Positions 6,923 through 17,093 of a stretch of DNA of 64,000 nucleotides are shown in pieces. Origin of the DNA: Helicobacter fennelliae (GTDB lineage Bacteria > Campylobacterota > Campylobacteria > Campylobacterales > Helicobacteraceae); contig NZ_UGIB01000001.1 in the NCBI RefSeq assembly GCF_900451005.1, positions 992,001 to 1,056,000 of the forward strand. The letters run 5' to 3'. Every line of letters begins with the position of its first letter. The stretch's first letter is position 1. Below the pieces are notes generated by a model. That model saw nothing but the letters and a program-made list of their open reading frames with translations. It was not told the origin of the DNA and did not search any database. Made by a program: the position numbers and the translations under genes.

Positions 6923-9346
6923 CTATCGTGTGATCGCATAAAACTCCACCTCATCGCTTTGTCCATTTTGATTAATCACATAAAGTGTATTTTTGCCATT
7001 TTGTGGCTTTAGTGTGATGTGTGAGCGGCTATTTTGCCCGATAAATTCTCCATTTAAAAAATAATACACTTCACTGCCTTGATTGCTATCTAGGCTCTTT
7101 TGCGTATGGAGTTTGGCTACAACTTTATTGTGTTTGTTTTGCTGAAGCAAAATCCCTTGCGAAGGATAGATGATTTTAAGATCGTTTTTGTGAATGAAAG
7201 CTTGTGGCGCAAGTCGCAATGGCTTTGCAAAAGCTGGCATATACGCGATTGTGTAGGGCTCTTGTAATGTCCGATAGCCATTAGAATCTATCCGCACTTC
7301 TCGCATTTTTGGGGTATTGCTCCATAAGCCAATCTCTTTGAAATCCTGAAATTCACGCAATGGCTCAATAGATTCTAGCACCTCAAAAATCTCAAACATC
7401 ATTTTTCCTGCCACACCCCTTCCTGTAAGGGCTACGCTTGATTTGGCGTTGAAATTCCCCGCCCACACGCCAAGGATATATCTATCACTCACGCCCAACG
7501 CCCACGAGTCATAATTACCAAAGCTCGTCCCGCTTTTCCAAGCGATTTTGGACGCGATACGCATACTTGATACATCAAGATATATATCAAGCAAGTCCTG
7601 CAAAGTCATAAAAGCCGCTTCTTTGGAGATAGGAGTTTGGGGCGTATAATCAATAAAATCTTTGCTTATATCTTTATCTTTTTTGGGGGTTTGGTTTTGT
7701 AATAGAGAATCTAAATGTACATGTTTAGATTCTAGATTCTGCGGATTTTGGCTTGTATTTTGTGTCGCGCTCACATTTTTTATATTTTTTGGCTCATCTT
7801 TTGATATGTTTTGTTTTGATGTATCTTGTGGTGTGGATTTTTGCTCAAGCTGCAACTCCGCAAAATCCCCTCCTCTGCGAAGCCCTAAATACAGCTTTGA
7901 TAAATCAAACAAGCTCAATTCCTTTGCGCCCAAAATCAAAGAAAGCCCATATCTTTTGTATTCCATATCTGCAAACCCAAGATTCTGTCGCAAAAAATAA
8001 AAAAACCGCTCTTGTCCATAATCATTAAGCAAATTCACAAAAGGCACATTGAGTGATTGACGCAAGGCATAAAGCGCACTTTGGTTATTTGAAAAGCGAA
8101 GAGATGAGTTTTGCGGATTAAAATTACCAAAAAAAGCATTCATATCAAGGAGTTTTGTCTGCGGAATGATAAGCCCCTCATCAAGACTCAACGCATACAA
8201 AAATGGCTTAAGCGTAGAGCCGACATTTCGTTTGGCTTGGATTCCATCAACTTGCCCATAATTTGCCAAATCATAAAAATCCTGCGAGCCGATATAAGCG
8301 ATTATATTTTTATCCTCTGCGCCTATAAGCACAAAAGCAAGATTGCGGATTTGTTGGGGTTGGAGCGTTTGTGCGTAGTTTTTAGCAAGTGATTCAAACC
8401 GAATCTGAATGCTTTTGTCAATATGCGTATAAAACACTTTGCGATCAGGAAAGGTTTTGGCTAGAAACATCGTATAATGCGGAGCGATTGAGTTTTGACG
8501 ATGCAAGCTTGGCAGTGGCTCTAGGATAGAGAGCTTATAAGTTAGCTCATCGATAAGAGAGGCATTTTTTGCGCGAAGCAAAAGATTATCGCGTTTGGCA
8601 CGAAGCTTTTGTGGATTCTGCTGCAAGAGATTTGGCGCATTTGGAAGCACCGCCAAAAACGCAATTTGCGCTGGACTCAATCGCGCTAAAGGCTTATCAA
8701 AATACAACAACGAAGCAGTTTTTATCCCGATGATATTATTACCATAAGGCGCATTATCGACATAAAGCCTAAAAATATGCTCTTTTGGTAGATTCCACTC
8801 AAGTCGCACAGCCTGCAAGCTTTCTTGTATTTTTGTTGCAATATCTCGATTTGGATTATGCATTCCTAATTTGATAGCTTGCATACTTATCGTGCTTGCA
8901 CCTTGTGGTTTGGATTGGCTTGCAAAATTCATAAGGTTAGATTTTGCCGCACGAGCAATGCTTAACATATCCACGCCAAAATGCGACAAAAAACGTTTGT
9001 CTTCATATAACAGCACGAAATCTTGAAGCATTTTTGGAATATGCTCTTTTTGCGCATCAATGCTGATTTTGAAATTTTCATTTTGATTGACAAAAAGCGA
9101 TAAAAGCTCGCCATTTTTATCAAAACTCACCAAAGATTCTGGCTCGAAGTAAAGTGGCTTAAGGCTTGTATAAAAAAACAAAAAAACACCCAAAACAACG
9201 CATACAACAACACACACAATAATATTTGCAATGCTTTTATATGAAATGACTTTATACAATCTAGCTTTATTAGATTTGGCAAATTTAGCGATTTTTAACT
9301 TAGATTTTAACTTTGTTTTGAAATTGATTTTTGAATGATTTTTCAT
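6923..9346 (-). CDS. pbpC: Penicillin-binding protein 1C
   Basis: An 807-residue bifunctional peptidoglycan synthase anchored in the inner membrane by a helix at about residues 39-61. The glycosyltransferase (GT51) domain follows, with catalytic Glu115 in YEDKRFLSHFGVD and QGASTISMQ near 148. The transpeptidase domain has the active serine in GSTLKPF (Ser377, Lys380) and the KSGTS motif near residue 600. The C-terminal PBP1C-type domain is present. A low-complexity insert rich in Asn, Gln, Ser and Lys at about residues 500-570 is unusual for the family. The gene diverges from an alpha-2-macroglobulin gene, the classic partner of pbpC in Gram-negative bacteria; the gap 9347-9595 must hold both promoters. 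Confidence 0.9.
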   Translation of the reverse strand: MKNHSKINFKTKLKSKLKIAKFAKSNKARLYKVISYKSIANIIVCVVVCVVLGVFLFFYTSLKPLYFEPESLVSFDKNGELLSLFVNQNENFKISIDAQKEHIPKMLQDFVLLYEDKRFLSHFGVDMLSIARAAKSNLMNFASQSKPQGASTISMQAIKLGMHNPNRDIATKIQESLQAVRLEWNLPKEHIFRLYVDNAPYGNNIIGIKTASLLYFDKPLARLSPAQIAFLAVLPNAPNLLQQNPQKLRAKRDNLLLRAKNASLIDELTYKLSILEPLPSLHRQNSIAPHYTMFLAKTFPDRKVFYTHIDKSIQIRFESLAKNYAQTLQPQQIRNLAFVLIGAEDKNIIAYIGSQDFYDLANYGQVDGIQAKRNVGSTLKPFLYALSLDEGLIIPQTKLLDMNAFFGNFNPQNSSLRFSNNQSALYALRQSLNVPFVNLLNDYGQERFFYFLRQNLGFADMEYKRYGLSLILGAKELSLFDLSKLYLGLRRGGDFAELQLEQKSTPQDTSKQNISKDEPKNIKNVSATQNTSQNPQNLESKHVHLDSLLQNQTPKKDKDISKDFIDYTPQTPISKEAAFMTLQDLLDIYLDVSSMRIASKIAWKSGTSFGNYDSWALGVSDRYILGVWAGNFNAKSSVALTGRGVAGKMMFEIFEVLESIEPLREFQDFKEIGLWSNTPKMREVRIDSNGYRTLQEPYTIAYMPAFAKPLRLAPQAFIHKNDLKIIYPSQGILLQQNKHNKVVAKLHTQKSLDSNQGSEVYYFLNGEFIGQNSRSHITLKPQNGKNTLYVINQNGQSDEVEFYAITR

Positions 9347-9595
9347 TTGGTTTTTGCGCGCTCCATTTTTTTATAATGATGTTTTTATTTTGCATATCTT
9401 AAAAATCAAAAAGTGATTATAACCCAAATCCTCTCATCATTTCATCATTGCTTTTTTGTCATCATTGGCTTTTTTGTCTCACTACTCATTCTAGTCGCAC
9501 ACAAACCACAAAACAAGAATCTAAATTTAAAATTTATGCTACAATACACGCTTTATTCGGCTTGATATTTGATGAAGCTTAAGGGGGAAAAAGCA

Positions 9596-12500
9596 ATGAT
9601 GAGACAATATAAGAATCTAACATTCAAATCTCTTATAAAATCTAAAATTTTTCTCCTCTTTGTGCTTGTAGCACTTGGAATCTTTGTAGGCGCAATCGCG
9701 ATAAATAGCACAAAGCAAAAATTTGACATTACACTTTCACTGCCGACTTTCAAAGACAAAGGCACACACATCGAAATCTCACTCACCCTATCAGCAAATC
9801 AAAACATCGATATAACCCAAATCCAACATATAACACTCATCAACAACAAGCCCCTAAGCGCGTATCAAGCAAAATTAAACAAACTTAGCCCTTTAGCCTC
9901 AATCTCACGCTCAATGCGCCAAAAAGCGAAAAAACACTTCAGTTTCTCTTTCAGCTAAGCTTACTAAATCAAAGCAACAAAAACATCACCCGCACAATAG
10001 AGCTAGATTCTGCAAATAAAGTGCTTGGCGTGCAAACTTACAGCAAATCAAAAACCATAGAAATCTACCTTAGCCAAGATCCAAAAAGCCAAAACATCAC
10101 ACAAGATACAATCCAAAATCTCATCACAATAGCCACAAATTCTGACTCAATCATTGCCACACAAGCTATCCTTGATGGAAGCAAGGTTACACTCACTGGC
10201 AATTTTATCCCTGGACATGACTACAAAATCACACTTGATGCGCCTTATAATACTTCGATAAATGCGCGTTTCAAAGATCTCAATCCCCATATCGCATTTG
10301 CAAGCAATGGTATCATTATGCCAAGCAAAAATAACCTCAAAATCGGCGTCCTAAGCGTAAATATCAAATCCTCAAAGCTCCAAATCCACAAAATCTATCC
10401 AAACAACATCACAGAGCTTTTGCATAATTATTACTCATTTGCTGAAAATTCAAAAAATATATCAGATTCTACGCTTGGAAAGACAGCAGATACAATTACA
10501 ACCCAAACAATCACTTTTGATACAAACACTCAAGATGAAACCCAAACAATCCTTGATCTCACAAAGCTTCTCAAAAATAAAGAAAATGGCGTATATGTGC
10601 TTACTCTCTCCACATCTAGAGATAATGTATCAGGCACGATTAAAGCATGCCAAAATGATGATGAAGAAGACGAAGATGATGAGGGCGAATGGATTTCTTA
10701 TAGTTGCGAACAATACATAGAATCTAACCTCAACTCCCAAAAGCTTATCGTCTTATCAGACATCGGGCTTAGTGTGCGACAAGATAAGGCGACAACTTAT
10801 GTCAATACTTTTAATGTGCAGACAAATAAACCCCTACAAGGCGCAACAATCAAGCTCATCTCAACAAACAATCAAGTTATAGATTCTGCCTTGAGTGATA
10901 TAAATGGGCTTGTAAAGCTTAACCACAAATCATCACAGCCACTCTACATCATCGCGCAATACGGAAATGATATAAATTATCTTGATTTTAAAACCCCTCA
11001 AGGATTTTTTGATGGGCTTGATACAACGGGCGTAACCCTCACAAACAACACAAACACCTTCCTCTATACAGACAGAGGTATCATAAATCCGGGCGAAGAT
11101 ATTCATATCAATACCATTATCCGCAACCAGAATCTAAGCAAAGCCCCAATCAAACTCTCTATCATCAATCCACGAGGCGATAAAATCATCAAAGACAAAA
11201 CCATAAACCCCATTGGATTTGGGCTATATAGCTATAAATTTGAAACTGATACAAACTTTGCGACAGGCTCTTATCAAGCCATAGTCAATATTGGCGGGGT
11301 TTTGTATCGGCAGAATTTTCAAGTTGAAAACATTATCCCAAATAAAATCAAAGTCAATATAGATTCTGCGCCATATATCCAACAACAAGACAAACAGCTT
11401 GATTTTACGCTTAATTCAATATATCTTAGCGGTGTAAAAGCGGATTCTCTCAAATATGTCGCCACAATTACTGCTAGAGCACTCTCCTTTAGCTCAAAAA
11501 TATATAAAGATTTTTCTTTCAATAACGCAAGCAGAAATGATTATGGATTCTCAAAGCAATTTAGTGGCAATCTTGATAAAGAAGGCAATGCACACCTTAG
11601 CCTTAATCTTGATGAGCTTGATTCTCAAAATCTCAATCTCTCAATCAATGCCAAAGTGTTTGAAAACACAGGACACCCTGTGATAAATCAAACCAATGTG
11701 AAGTTTTATGCAGCCCCAAATGTCATAGGCGTGAAAGTTCCATCGCGCTATATTGATATGCAAAAACCATTCACACTTCCTGTGATCCTACTCAATAGCC
11801 TAGAAGACAAGCCAATCGCTAACACAAAGCTTCACTACAAAATCTACAAAAACGATCGGTATTGGTGGTGGGATTATGATGTGATGATGGAAAATTTTAA
11901 TGCCAAAATCAAATCTGACATTAGCACAACCTTAATCAAAGAAGGCGAGATCACATCAGCCTTGCAGCCAGTAGAGATCAAAGAAGATTTAAGTGCGTTA
12001 GTGCAGGATTATGATTCTGTGTTTGTTGAGATTTCAGATGGAGTGCAAAGCCCAAGGATTATTTGGCTTGTGGCGGATTTTTATGGTGAAGCAAGCCTCA
12101 AAGCAAGCAATCCCTCACGACTTGCCCTCACGCTTGATAAACCAAAATACAATGTCGGCGAAAACGCTCTTTTGCAATTCCAATCTAAACATCAAGGTAA
12201 AGCCCTCATCACACTAAGCTATGGCGACAAAATCCTAAAAACCGACCTCATAGACGCGAGCAAAACAACCACTTATCAAATACCAATCCTTCCTAGCTAT
12301 GCGCCAAATATACACGCAAGCGTTACACTTCTCTCACTTGATCCAAGCACAGCCACTTCAAAGCGAAGCTTTGGGCTTATCTCCATTCCGATTGTGGATT
12401 CTGCCCTTGATCTCAAACCAGAGATACAAGTCCAAGAGCAAGTCAAGCCAAATTCTATGCTCCATATCAAAATCTCAAATCCCAAAAAGCAAAAAATGGC

Positions 12501-14765
12501 TTACACGCTTGCTATTGTCGATAATGGAATCTTAGATATTATCAATTTCAAAACCCCTGATCCGCTTGCAGGACTCTATAAAAAGCTTGCTTTTGGAATC
12601 TCTATTGTTGATATTATAGTAATTTCATCTCTGAAGTGTTAGGTATCGTGCATCAATCCGTGCTTATCGGCGGAAGCGAGGGTGAGTCCTACCAATCAAG
12701 CCAAGCTTTAGGCAAAAAGCGCAAAGAGAATCTAAGCTATTTTGTGAGCGGGGTAAGTGGCGAGCAAGGCGAGGAAGTGATTTCTTATCAGTTGCCAAAT
12801 TATGTAGGTTCAGTGCGTGTAATGCTTGTAGTCGCAAATGATACAAGTGTCGGAAGCGCAGAATCTAATGTAATCATTTCTGATAAAGCAAACCTCTATT
12901 CAAACCTTGCAAGCGAGCTAAAAATTGATGATAAAGTGATTATGCCTCTTGAAGTTGTCGCGCAAGAGGGCGTTACACTCCAAAAAGTAAATTTTAAATT
13001 TGATGGTGATTTGGCGATAAAGACACTTGATTCTACTTACAATCAAAACCGCACACAAATGATGCAATTCCTCGAAGTCAAGCCAAAACAACTTGGTGAG
13101 AGCAAACTCACAATCACAATGAATGCCAAAACCTCGCAAGGCGAAGTGAGCCAAACCCAAACCTACACGCTCAATATCACCTCGCCAAATACCAGCATCA
13201 CCGATGAGGAGCTCTTTGAGCTTACCAAACACGATAAGCGCACCCTCCAAGCAAAGCAAGCCTACATTCCGGGCTCTCAAATCCAATCTCTCAATGTCTC
13301 GCCAACCCCCCTCCTACCCAAATACCAAGACAAAGTGCAGTATCTGCTTGGATATATGTATGGCTGTATCGAGCAAAGCTCAAGCGCGACTATGCCTTTG
13401 ATTTTGGGATTTGAGGGCGTAAAGCTAGAATCTAGCGAGCAAATCAGACAAAAAGCACAAAAAAGCATTAATAGAATCCTAAATTTCCAAAAAAGCAATG
13501 GTGGGTTTGGGTATTGGATAGATTCTAAGATGTCTCATGACTTTGGAAGCGAGTATGCGACGTTGTTTTTACTCACTGCGAAGCAAAAGGGATTTGAGAT
13601 TCCAGACTATGCGCTCAAATCATGGGAGAAATACGCGCTCAATCGCACAAATAATGCAAATCTAAAATCTGAATTCAAAACCAATGCGCTTTTTTTGCTC
13701 GCACTCAATGGCACGCCAAATATCGCTGTGATGAATGAAATCTACCGCAAAAATTTCAAAGAGCTTCCCTTGCGCCAAAAGCTAGCACTAGGCGCAGCAT
13801 ACAAGCTTAGCGGGCTAGATTCTATCGCCAAAGAGATCCGCGCTAAAGTCGCTGATGAGCTTACACATACAAACCAAAATACATATGCAGATATTGGCGG
13901 AGATTATTATTACTATGGAAGTAGCATTACTCACAAAGCGATGAGTGCGTATTTTTTAAATATCATCGATGAAAAGCCGGATTTGGCACTTATCAAAGAG
14001 CTTTCACAAACGATGAGCGAAAAGCGATGGATGGGCACTCAAGATATAGCGACTACACTTCTTGCCCTAAGTAGCCTCAAAGAATCAAGCAAAGAAGTCC
14101 GCTTTAGCCTCAATGACAAGGATTACACGATTTCTAAGCCTACGCGCTTTATGCTTGCGGATTCTAATAAAACAAAAAACATCATTACCGCCAAAGACAA
14201 CACAATCTATGTCTCATTTATGACGCAAGGTATCCCTGAAAGCGATCCATTAAGCCTCAAAGAAATCACAAACAATCTCCAGATAAAAAGGCGATTTTTT
14301 GAAATCAATGCAAATGGTAAAGAAATGCCTATAAATCCAGAGAATCTACCGCTTTCAAAGACATTTTATGTAGAAATCACCCTCCAAAATACAAGCTCTA
14401 ATCCGATTAAAAATATCGCCCTTACGCAAATCATTCCAACAGGCTGGGAAATCGAAAATACCAGAATCAAACAAAGCAATAATGATGAAAATGATGAAGA
14501 TGAAGAGGGCACAAACAATTCCACAATAGCCAATGATCCAGCCCTAAGCTATATGGATATAAAGCGCGATCGTGTGATATTTTTCTTTGATGATTGGATA
14601 GAGCCTCTCCGAAATGGCGATAGCTCAAGCACACGCAAAGTTTATATTAAATTTAATACCACACTCAAAGGCGAATACATCTTAAGCGGTGCGTATGCAG
14701 AAGCGATGTATAACCATAACTTTGAAGCACGCACAAAAGCGATAAAAGTCAAAGTAAAAGACTAA
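9596..14765 (+). pseudogene. Bacterial alpha-2-macroglobulin, broken by two frameshifts
   Basis: One long gene, about 1720 residues if joined, is split into three frames. The first (start ATG 9596 after AAGGGGG) has an N-terminal membrane anchor, LLFVLVALGIFVGAIAI. The frame shifts near 9890 and again near 12615-12630; each is repaired by restoring one base. The last part holds the thioester motif GCIEQ, used to trap proteases covalently, in a helical-toroid domain. These proteins sit in the periplasm, guard against host proteases and usually pair with PBP1C, the divergent neighbour here. Acidic runs (DDEEDEDDEGE) occur in two places. Either real decay or assembly error. Confidence 0.85.
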
Positions 14766-14814
14766 GATTAAAGGCTTTTTGCCATAGAATCTAGATTCTG
14801 GTTTGATTCTCTTT

Positions 14815-14852
14815 CTATTGCCACGCTCGTTACACTTGCTCGCAATGACAAG
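14815..14852. repeat. Dispersed palindromic repeat
   Basis: A copy reading CCACGCTCGTTACACTTGCT followed by CGCAATGAC, one arm pattern of the family. The same copy recurs at 15721-15750, just outside the second YafQ gene. Confidence 0.55.
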
Positions 14853-14860
14853 AAATTTAC

Positions 14861-15133
14861 TTAAAAAAGCTCGCTGTGAGAGCCAACTTGGGCTAAATAT
14901 AGCTCCAAAACATCATCGATAATCCTATACACAAGAAGCAAATCAGGCTTTATATGGCATTCTTTGAAGTCTTTGTATTTGCCTTTGAGCTTGTGGTCTT
15001 TGTATTTTGGCTCGAGTTTCTCACCATTTGCAAGCTTGGTAACCGCCTCATCGATTAGGGCTAAATCATCTTTTTTGATTTTCTTGCGTTGGTTTTTGTA
15101 TGAGTTTGAAACTCTGATTTGGTATTTACTCAT
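14861..15133 (-). CDS. yafQ: YafQ-family mRNA interferase toxin
   Basis: A 90-residue toxin of the RelE/ParE superfamily. It carries YafQ hallmarks: LEPKYKDHKLKGKYKDFKEC, HIKPDLLLVYRI and the C-terminal GSHSELF, in which the His is part of the ribosome-dependent RNase active site. It overlaps the antitoxin gene by 8 bases, giving the usual antitoxin-first operon. A dead second copy lies at 15758-16028. Confidence 0.9.
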   Translation of the reverse strand: MSKYQIRVSNSYKNQRKKIKKDDLALIDEAVTKLANGEKLEPKYKDHKLKGKYKDFKECHIKPDLLLVYRIIDDVLELYLAQVGSHSELF

Positions 15134-15335
15134 CGATTTTTGCTTTATATTCGTTTATGTCTTTATAAAGATGAGTTTTGCCTTGCTTGTATTCTTTTAT
15201 GGCTTTGTCAAGAGCATTGACAAGTTTTGGCTTTGGTTTTTCTTTTTTGGTTGTGAGTTTTGCTTGCGCGCCTTTGGCAAGCCCCTTAAAAGCTGGCAGA
15301 AACTCTTCTTTGACATTTTCTATCACGATAGTCAT
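15126..15335 (-). CDS. Antitoxin of the YafQ module
   Basis: A 69-residue lysine-rich protein, MTIVIENVKEEFLPAFKGLA at the N-terminus. Position, size and overlap with yafQ identify it as the antitoxin, although the N-terminus is not a textbook DinJ. It should neutralise YafQ and bind its own promoter. The same N-terminus recurs in the degenerate module at 16018-16240. Confidence 0.75.
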   Translation of the reverse strand: MTIVIENVKEEFLPAFKGLAKGAQAKLTTKKEKPKPKLVNALDKAIKEYKQGKTHLYKDINEYKAKIDE

Positions 15336-15372
15336 CTTTACTCCTTATCTTTTTAGATTCTGGCATTATACA

Positions 15373-15480
15373 CTATTTGGATTCTATGAGTTTAATCTCA
15401 GAATCTGTTAAATTATAGAGTTTATAAACTAAAGAGTCGATTTTAGATTCTAGCTCTGCGGTGGAATCTGCTATTTTGTC
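15373..15480 (-). pseudogene. 3' end of a type IIG restriction-modification gene, copy 2
   Basis: The frame STAELESKIDSLVYKLYNLT, ending SEIKLIESK, is the C-terminal tail typical of Eco57I-like (type IIG) restriction-methylation enzymes. The upstream part of the same open frame is only palindromic repeats. A near-identical copy lies at 16892-17000; the N-terminal part of the gene is at 17062-18079. Confidence 0.55.
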
Positions 15481-15750
15481 ATTGCGAGCCGATTTATCGG
15501 CGTGGCAATCTATTTTGTCGGTGTTGTCATTGCGAGAATCTGCGCGCACCACTTCGTCATTCTGAGTTTTCGTAGAAAACGAAGAATCCACTTGACTTGA
15601 TTGTCTTTTTCTAGATTCTTCGGGCAAGCCCTCAGAATGACGAGGGTTAGATTCTGGATTTTGCTTCGGGCTAGCCTTGCAACTCATTTTGCTTTGCACA
15701 AAACAGCTTACGCTTGAGACGCCACGCTCGTTACACTTGCTCGCAATGAC
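15475..15750. repeat. Cluster of dispersed palindromic repeats
   Basis: At least four copies. They include GTCATTGCGAGCCGATTTAT followed by CGGCGTGGCAATC, GTCATTGCGAGAATCTGCGC, GTCATTCTGAGTTTTCG with AACGAAGAATCC, and a copy with TTCGGGCAAGCCCTCAGAAT. The common plan is an arm GTCATTGCGAG or GTCATTCTGAG, a variable stem-loop, and an arm GGCAATCCA or GAATCCA. Confidence 0.65.
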
Positions 15751-15757
15751 AAGAAAT

Positions 15758-16028
15758 TTACTTAAAAAGCTCGCTGTGAGAGCCGATATTGATAGCTTTT
15801 AGGATAAGAAGTTGTTTGTGTTTTTGATAGATAAGTAGCAAATCAGGCTTTATCTAGCATTCTCTAAAGTCTTAAACTCGCCTTTGAGCTTGTGGTCTTT
15901 ATGCTTTGGCTCTAGAGTTTCGTCTCTAGCGAGTTTATCAAGGATATTTTCAACGAGTTCTAAGTCGTTTTTGTCGATATTTTTTATATTTTATTGTATT
16001 GTTTTGAGTAGATAATCTCATATCTCAT
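15758..16028 (-). pseudogene. Degenerate YafQ toxin, second module
   Basis: It starts MRYEIIYSKQYNK at ATG 16028, shifts frame, continues KNIDKNDLELVENILDKLAR and EPKHKDHKLKGEFK, shifts again, has an in-frame stop inside REC*IKPDLLLIY, and ends GSHSELFK at 15758. Alignment with the intact yafQ at 14861 shows it is a diverged paralogue, not a recent copy. Non-functional. Confidence 0.65.
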
Positions 16029-16240
16029 CTTTGAAAATGTCCTTATGCATTCTTTTGCCCTCTCATAAGCTTTGATTTTGCCTGCTTTGTAGGCTTTTTC
16101 TAGCTGCTCGCTTTCATTTTTCCACTCTTGTGCTATTTCAGACATGGTTTTTTTGTCCTCATTTTTGCTTTCATTGTTTTGCTTAAACCCCTCAAAGCTG
16201 GCAGAAACTCTTCTTTGACATTTTCTATCACGATAGTCAT
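16018..16240 (-). pseudogene. Degenerate antitoxin, second module
   Basis: ATG 16240 starts MTIVIENVKEEFLPALRGLS, nearly the same as the intact antitoxin. It shifts frame at a run of seven T at 16148-16154 (one missing base restores it), continues EWKNESEQLEKAYKAGKIKA, and shifts again to end HKDIFKDEI over the toxin start, matching the overlap in the intact module. Confidence 0.6.
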
Positions 16241-16320
16241 CTTTGCTCCTTTGATGAGATTCTAACTTTATTTGCAACGATGGTTTGAGGTTTTGATTTG
16301 ACAAGCTTATTAAATTCACC

Positions 16321-16413
16321 CTATTTATTTTTAGCTAAGCTTTTACCTATAAACCAAGTGCAAAACGCCAATGCTACAAGGCTAAATCCAACCAAAATAA
16401 TTCCATATATCAT
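16321..16413 (-). CDS. Very small single-span membrane protein
   Basis: A 30-residue frame from ATG 16413 after GGAG. It starts MIYGIILVGFSLVALAF, one hydrophobic helix, and ends with a basic tail (GKSLAKNK). Its ATG overlaps the stop of the next upstream gene, so the two are translationally coupled. Function unknown. Confidence 0.4.
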   Translation of the reverse strand: MIYGIILVGFSLVALAFCTWFIGKSLAKNK

Positions 16414-16638
16414 TCTAACTCCTCTAAGATTTTGATTTGCTCTTTGTGCTTAAGCATTACAAATACAAAAGCACAAATTAAGAAAATGAGTATAACCACA
16501 CCTATACACATTTTAAGAAATGTGATACTTTCTAAATTTGCGACTGCGTAGCCTAGCACACCAAAGATTGAAGTAAGAAATAACACACCAAAAACCCTTA
16601 ATGTGTTGAATTCTCTTTTTACTATCCTTTTTACTCAT
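16410..16638 (-). pseudogene. Small two-span membrane protein, possibly frameshifted
   Basis: From ATG 16638 the protein starts MSKKDSK. Removing one A from the following A run joins it to FNTLRVFGVLFLTSIFGVLG and a second span CIGVVILIFLICAFVFVML, then a charged tail ending KILEELE. About 75 residues with two membrane helices. The stop overlaps the ATG of the small single-span protein. It lies between the duplicated restriction-gene ends. Function unknown. Confidence 0.4.
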
Positions 16639-16721
16639 AGCCTGGGATTATAGCACAAAATATCTATAGCATTTTTTTAATCAAGCCTAAAATTTATATT
16701 TATTATTTTTGAATTTGTGGA

Positions 16722-16890
16722 TTCTTCGGGCAAGCCCTCGCAATGATAAGTTGGAATGTCATTGCGAGCGGCTTTGTCCGCGTGGCAATCCACTTTGTCG
16801 GTGTTGTCGTCATTGCGAAGCCCTTTAGGGCTGTGGCAATCCACTTGTTTTTTTCTGGATTGCTTCGCAACGCTTTCAATGACGGCTTAG
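16722..16890. repeat. Cluster of dispersed palindromic repeats
   Basis: Four copies in 170 bp. They include GTCATTGCGAGCGGCTTTGT followed by CCGCGTGGCAATCCA (16758-16792) and GTCATTGCGAAGCCCTTTAG followed by GGCTGTGGCAATCCA (16807-16842). The inner parts are themselves palindromic (GCGGctttgtCCGC, AGCCCTTTAGGGCT), so each copy folds into one hairpin. Nothing else is visible from 16639 to 16890. Confidence 0.7.
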
Positions 16891-16891
16891 G

Positions 16892-17000
16892 ATTCTATTA
16901 TTTTAATCTCAGATTCTGTTAAATCGTAGAGTTTATAGACTAAAGAGTCGATTTTAGATTCTAGCTCTGCGGTGGAATCTGCTATTTTGTCATTGCGAGA
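16892..17000 (-). pseudogene. 3' end of a type IIG restriction-modification gene, copy 1
   Basis: About 110 bp almost identical to 15373-15480, again encoding the tail ending in LVYKLYNLTDSEIKI. It is separated from the N-terminal part of the gene (17062-18079) by palindromic repeats only, so the catalytic core and target-recognition region have been deleted. Confidence 0.55.
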
Positions 17001-17093
17001 ATCTGCGCTAGTAGATTCGTGGCAATCCATTATTTGAGTTTTAGATTCTGGATTGCCGCGCTCACTGCGTTTGCTCGCAATGACGGGTTGGGC
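16986..17093. repeat. Dispersed palindromic repeats at the deletion point
   Basis: Two copies: GTCATTGCGAGAATCTGCGC ending in GTGGCAATCCA, and GGATTGCCGCGCTCACTGCG ending in CTCGCAATGACGGG. They sit exactly where the restriction gene lost its core, and they form the last codons of the truncated upstream frame. Confidence 0.6.
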
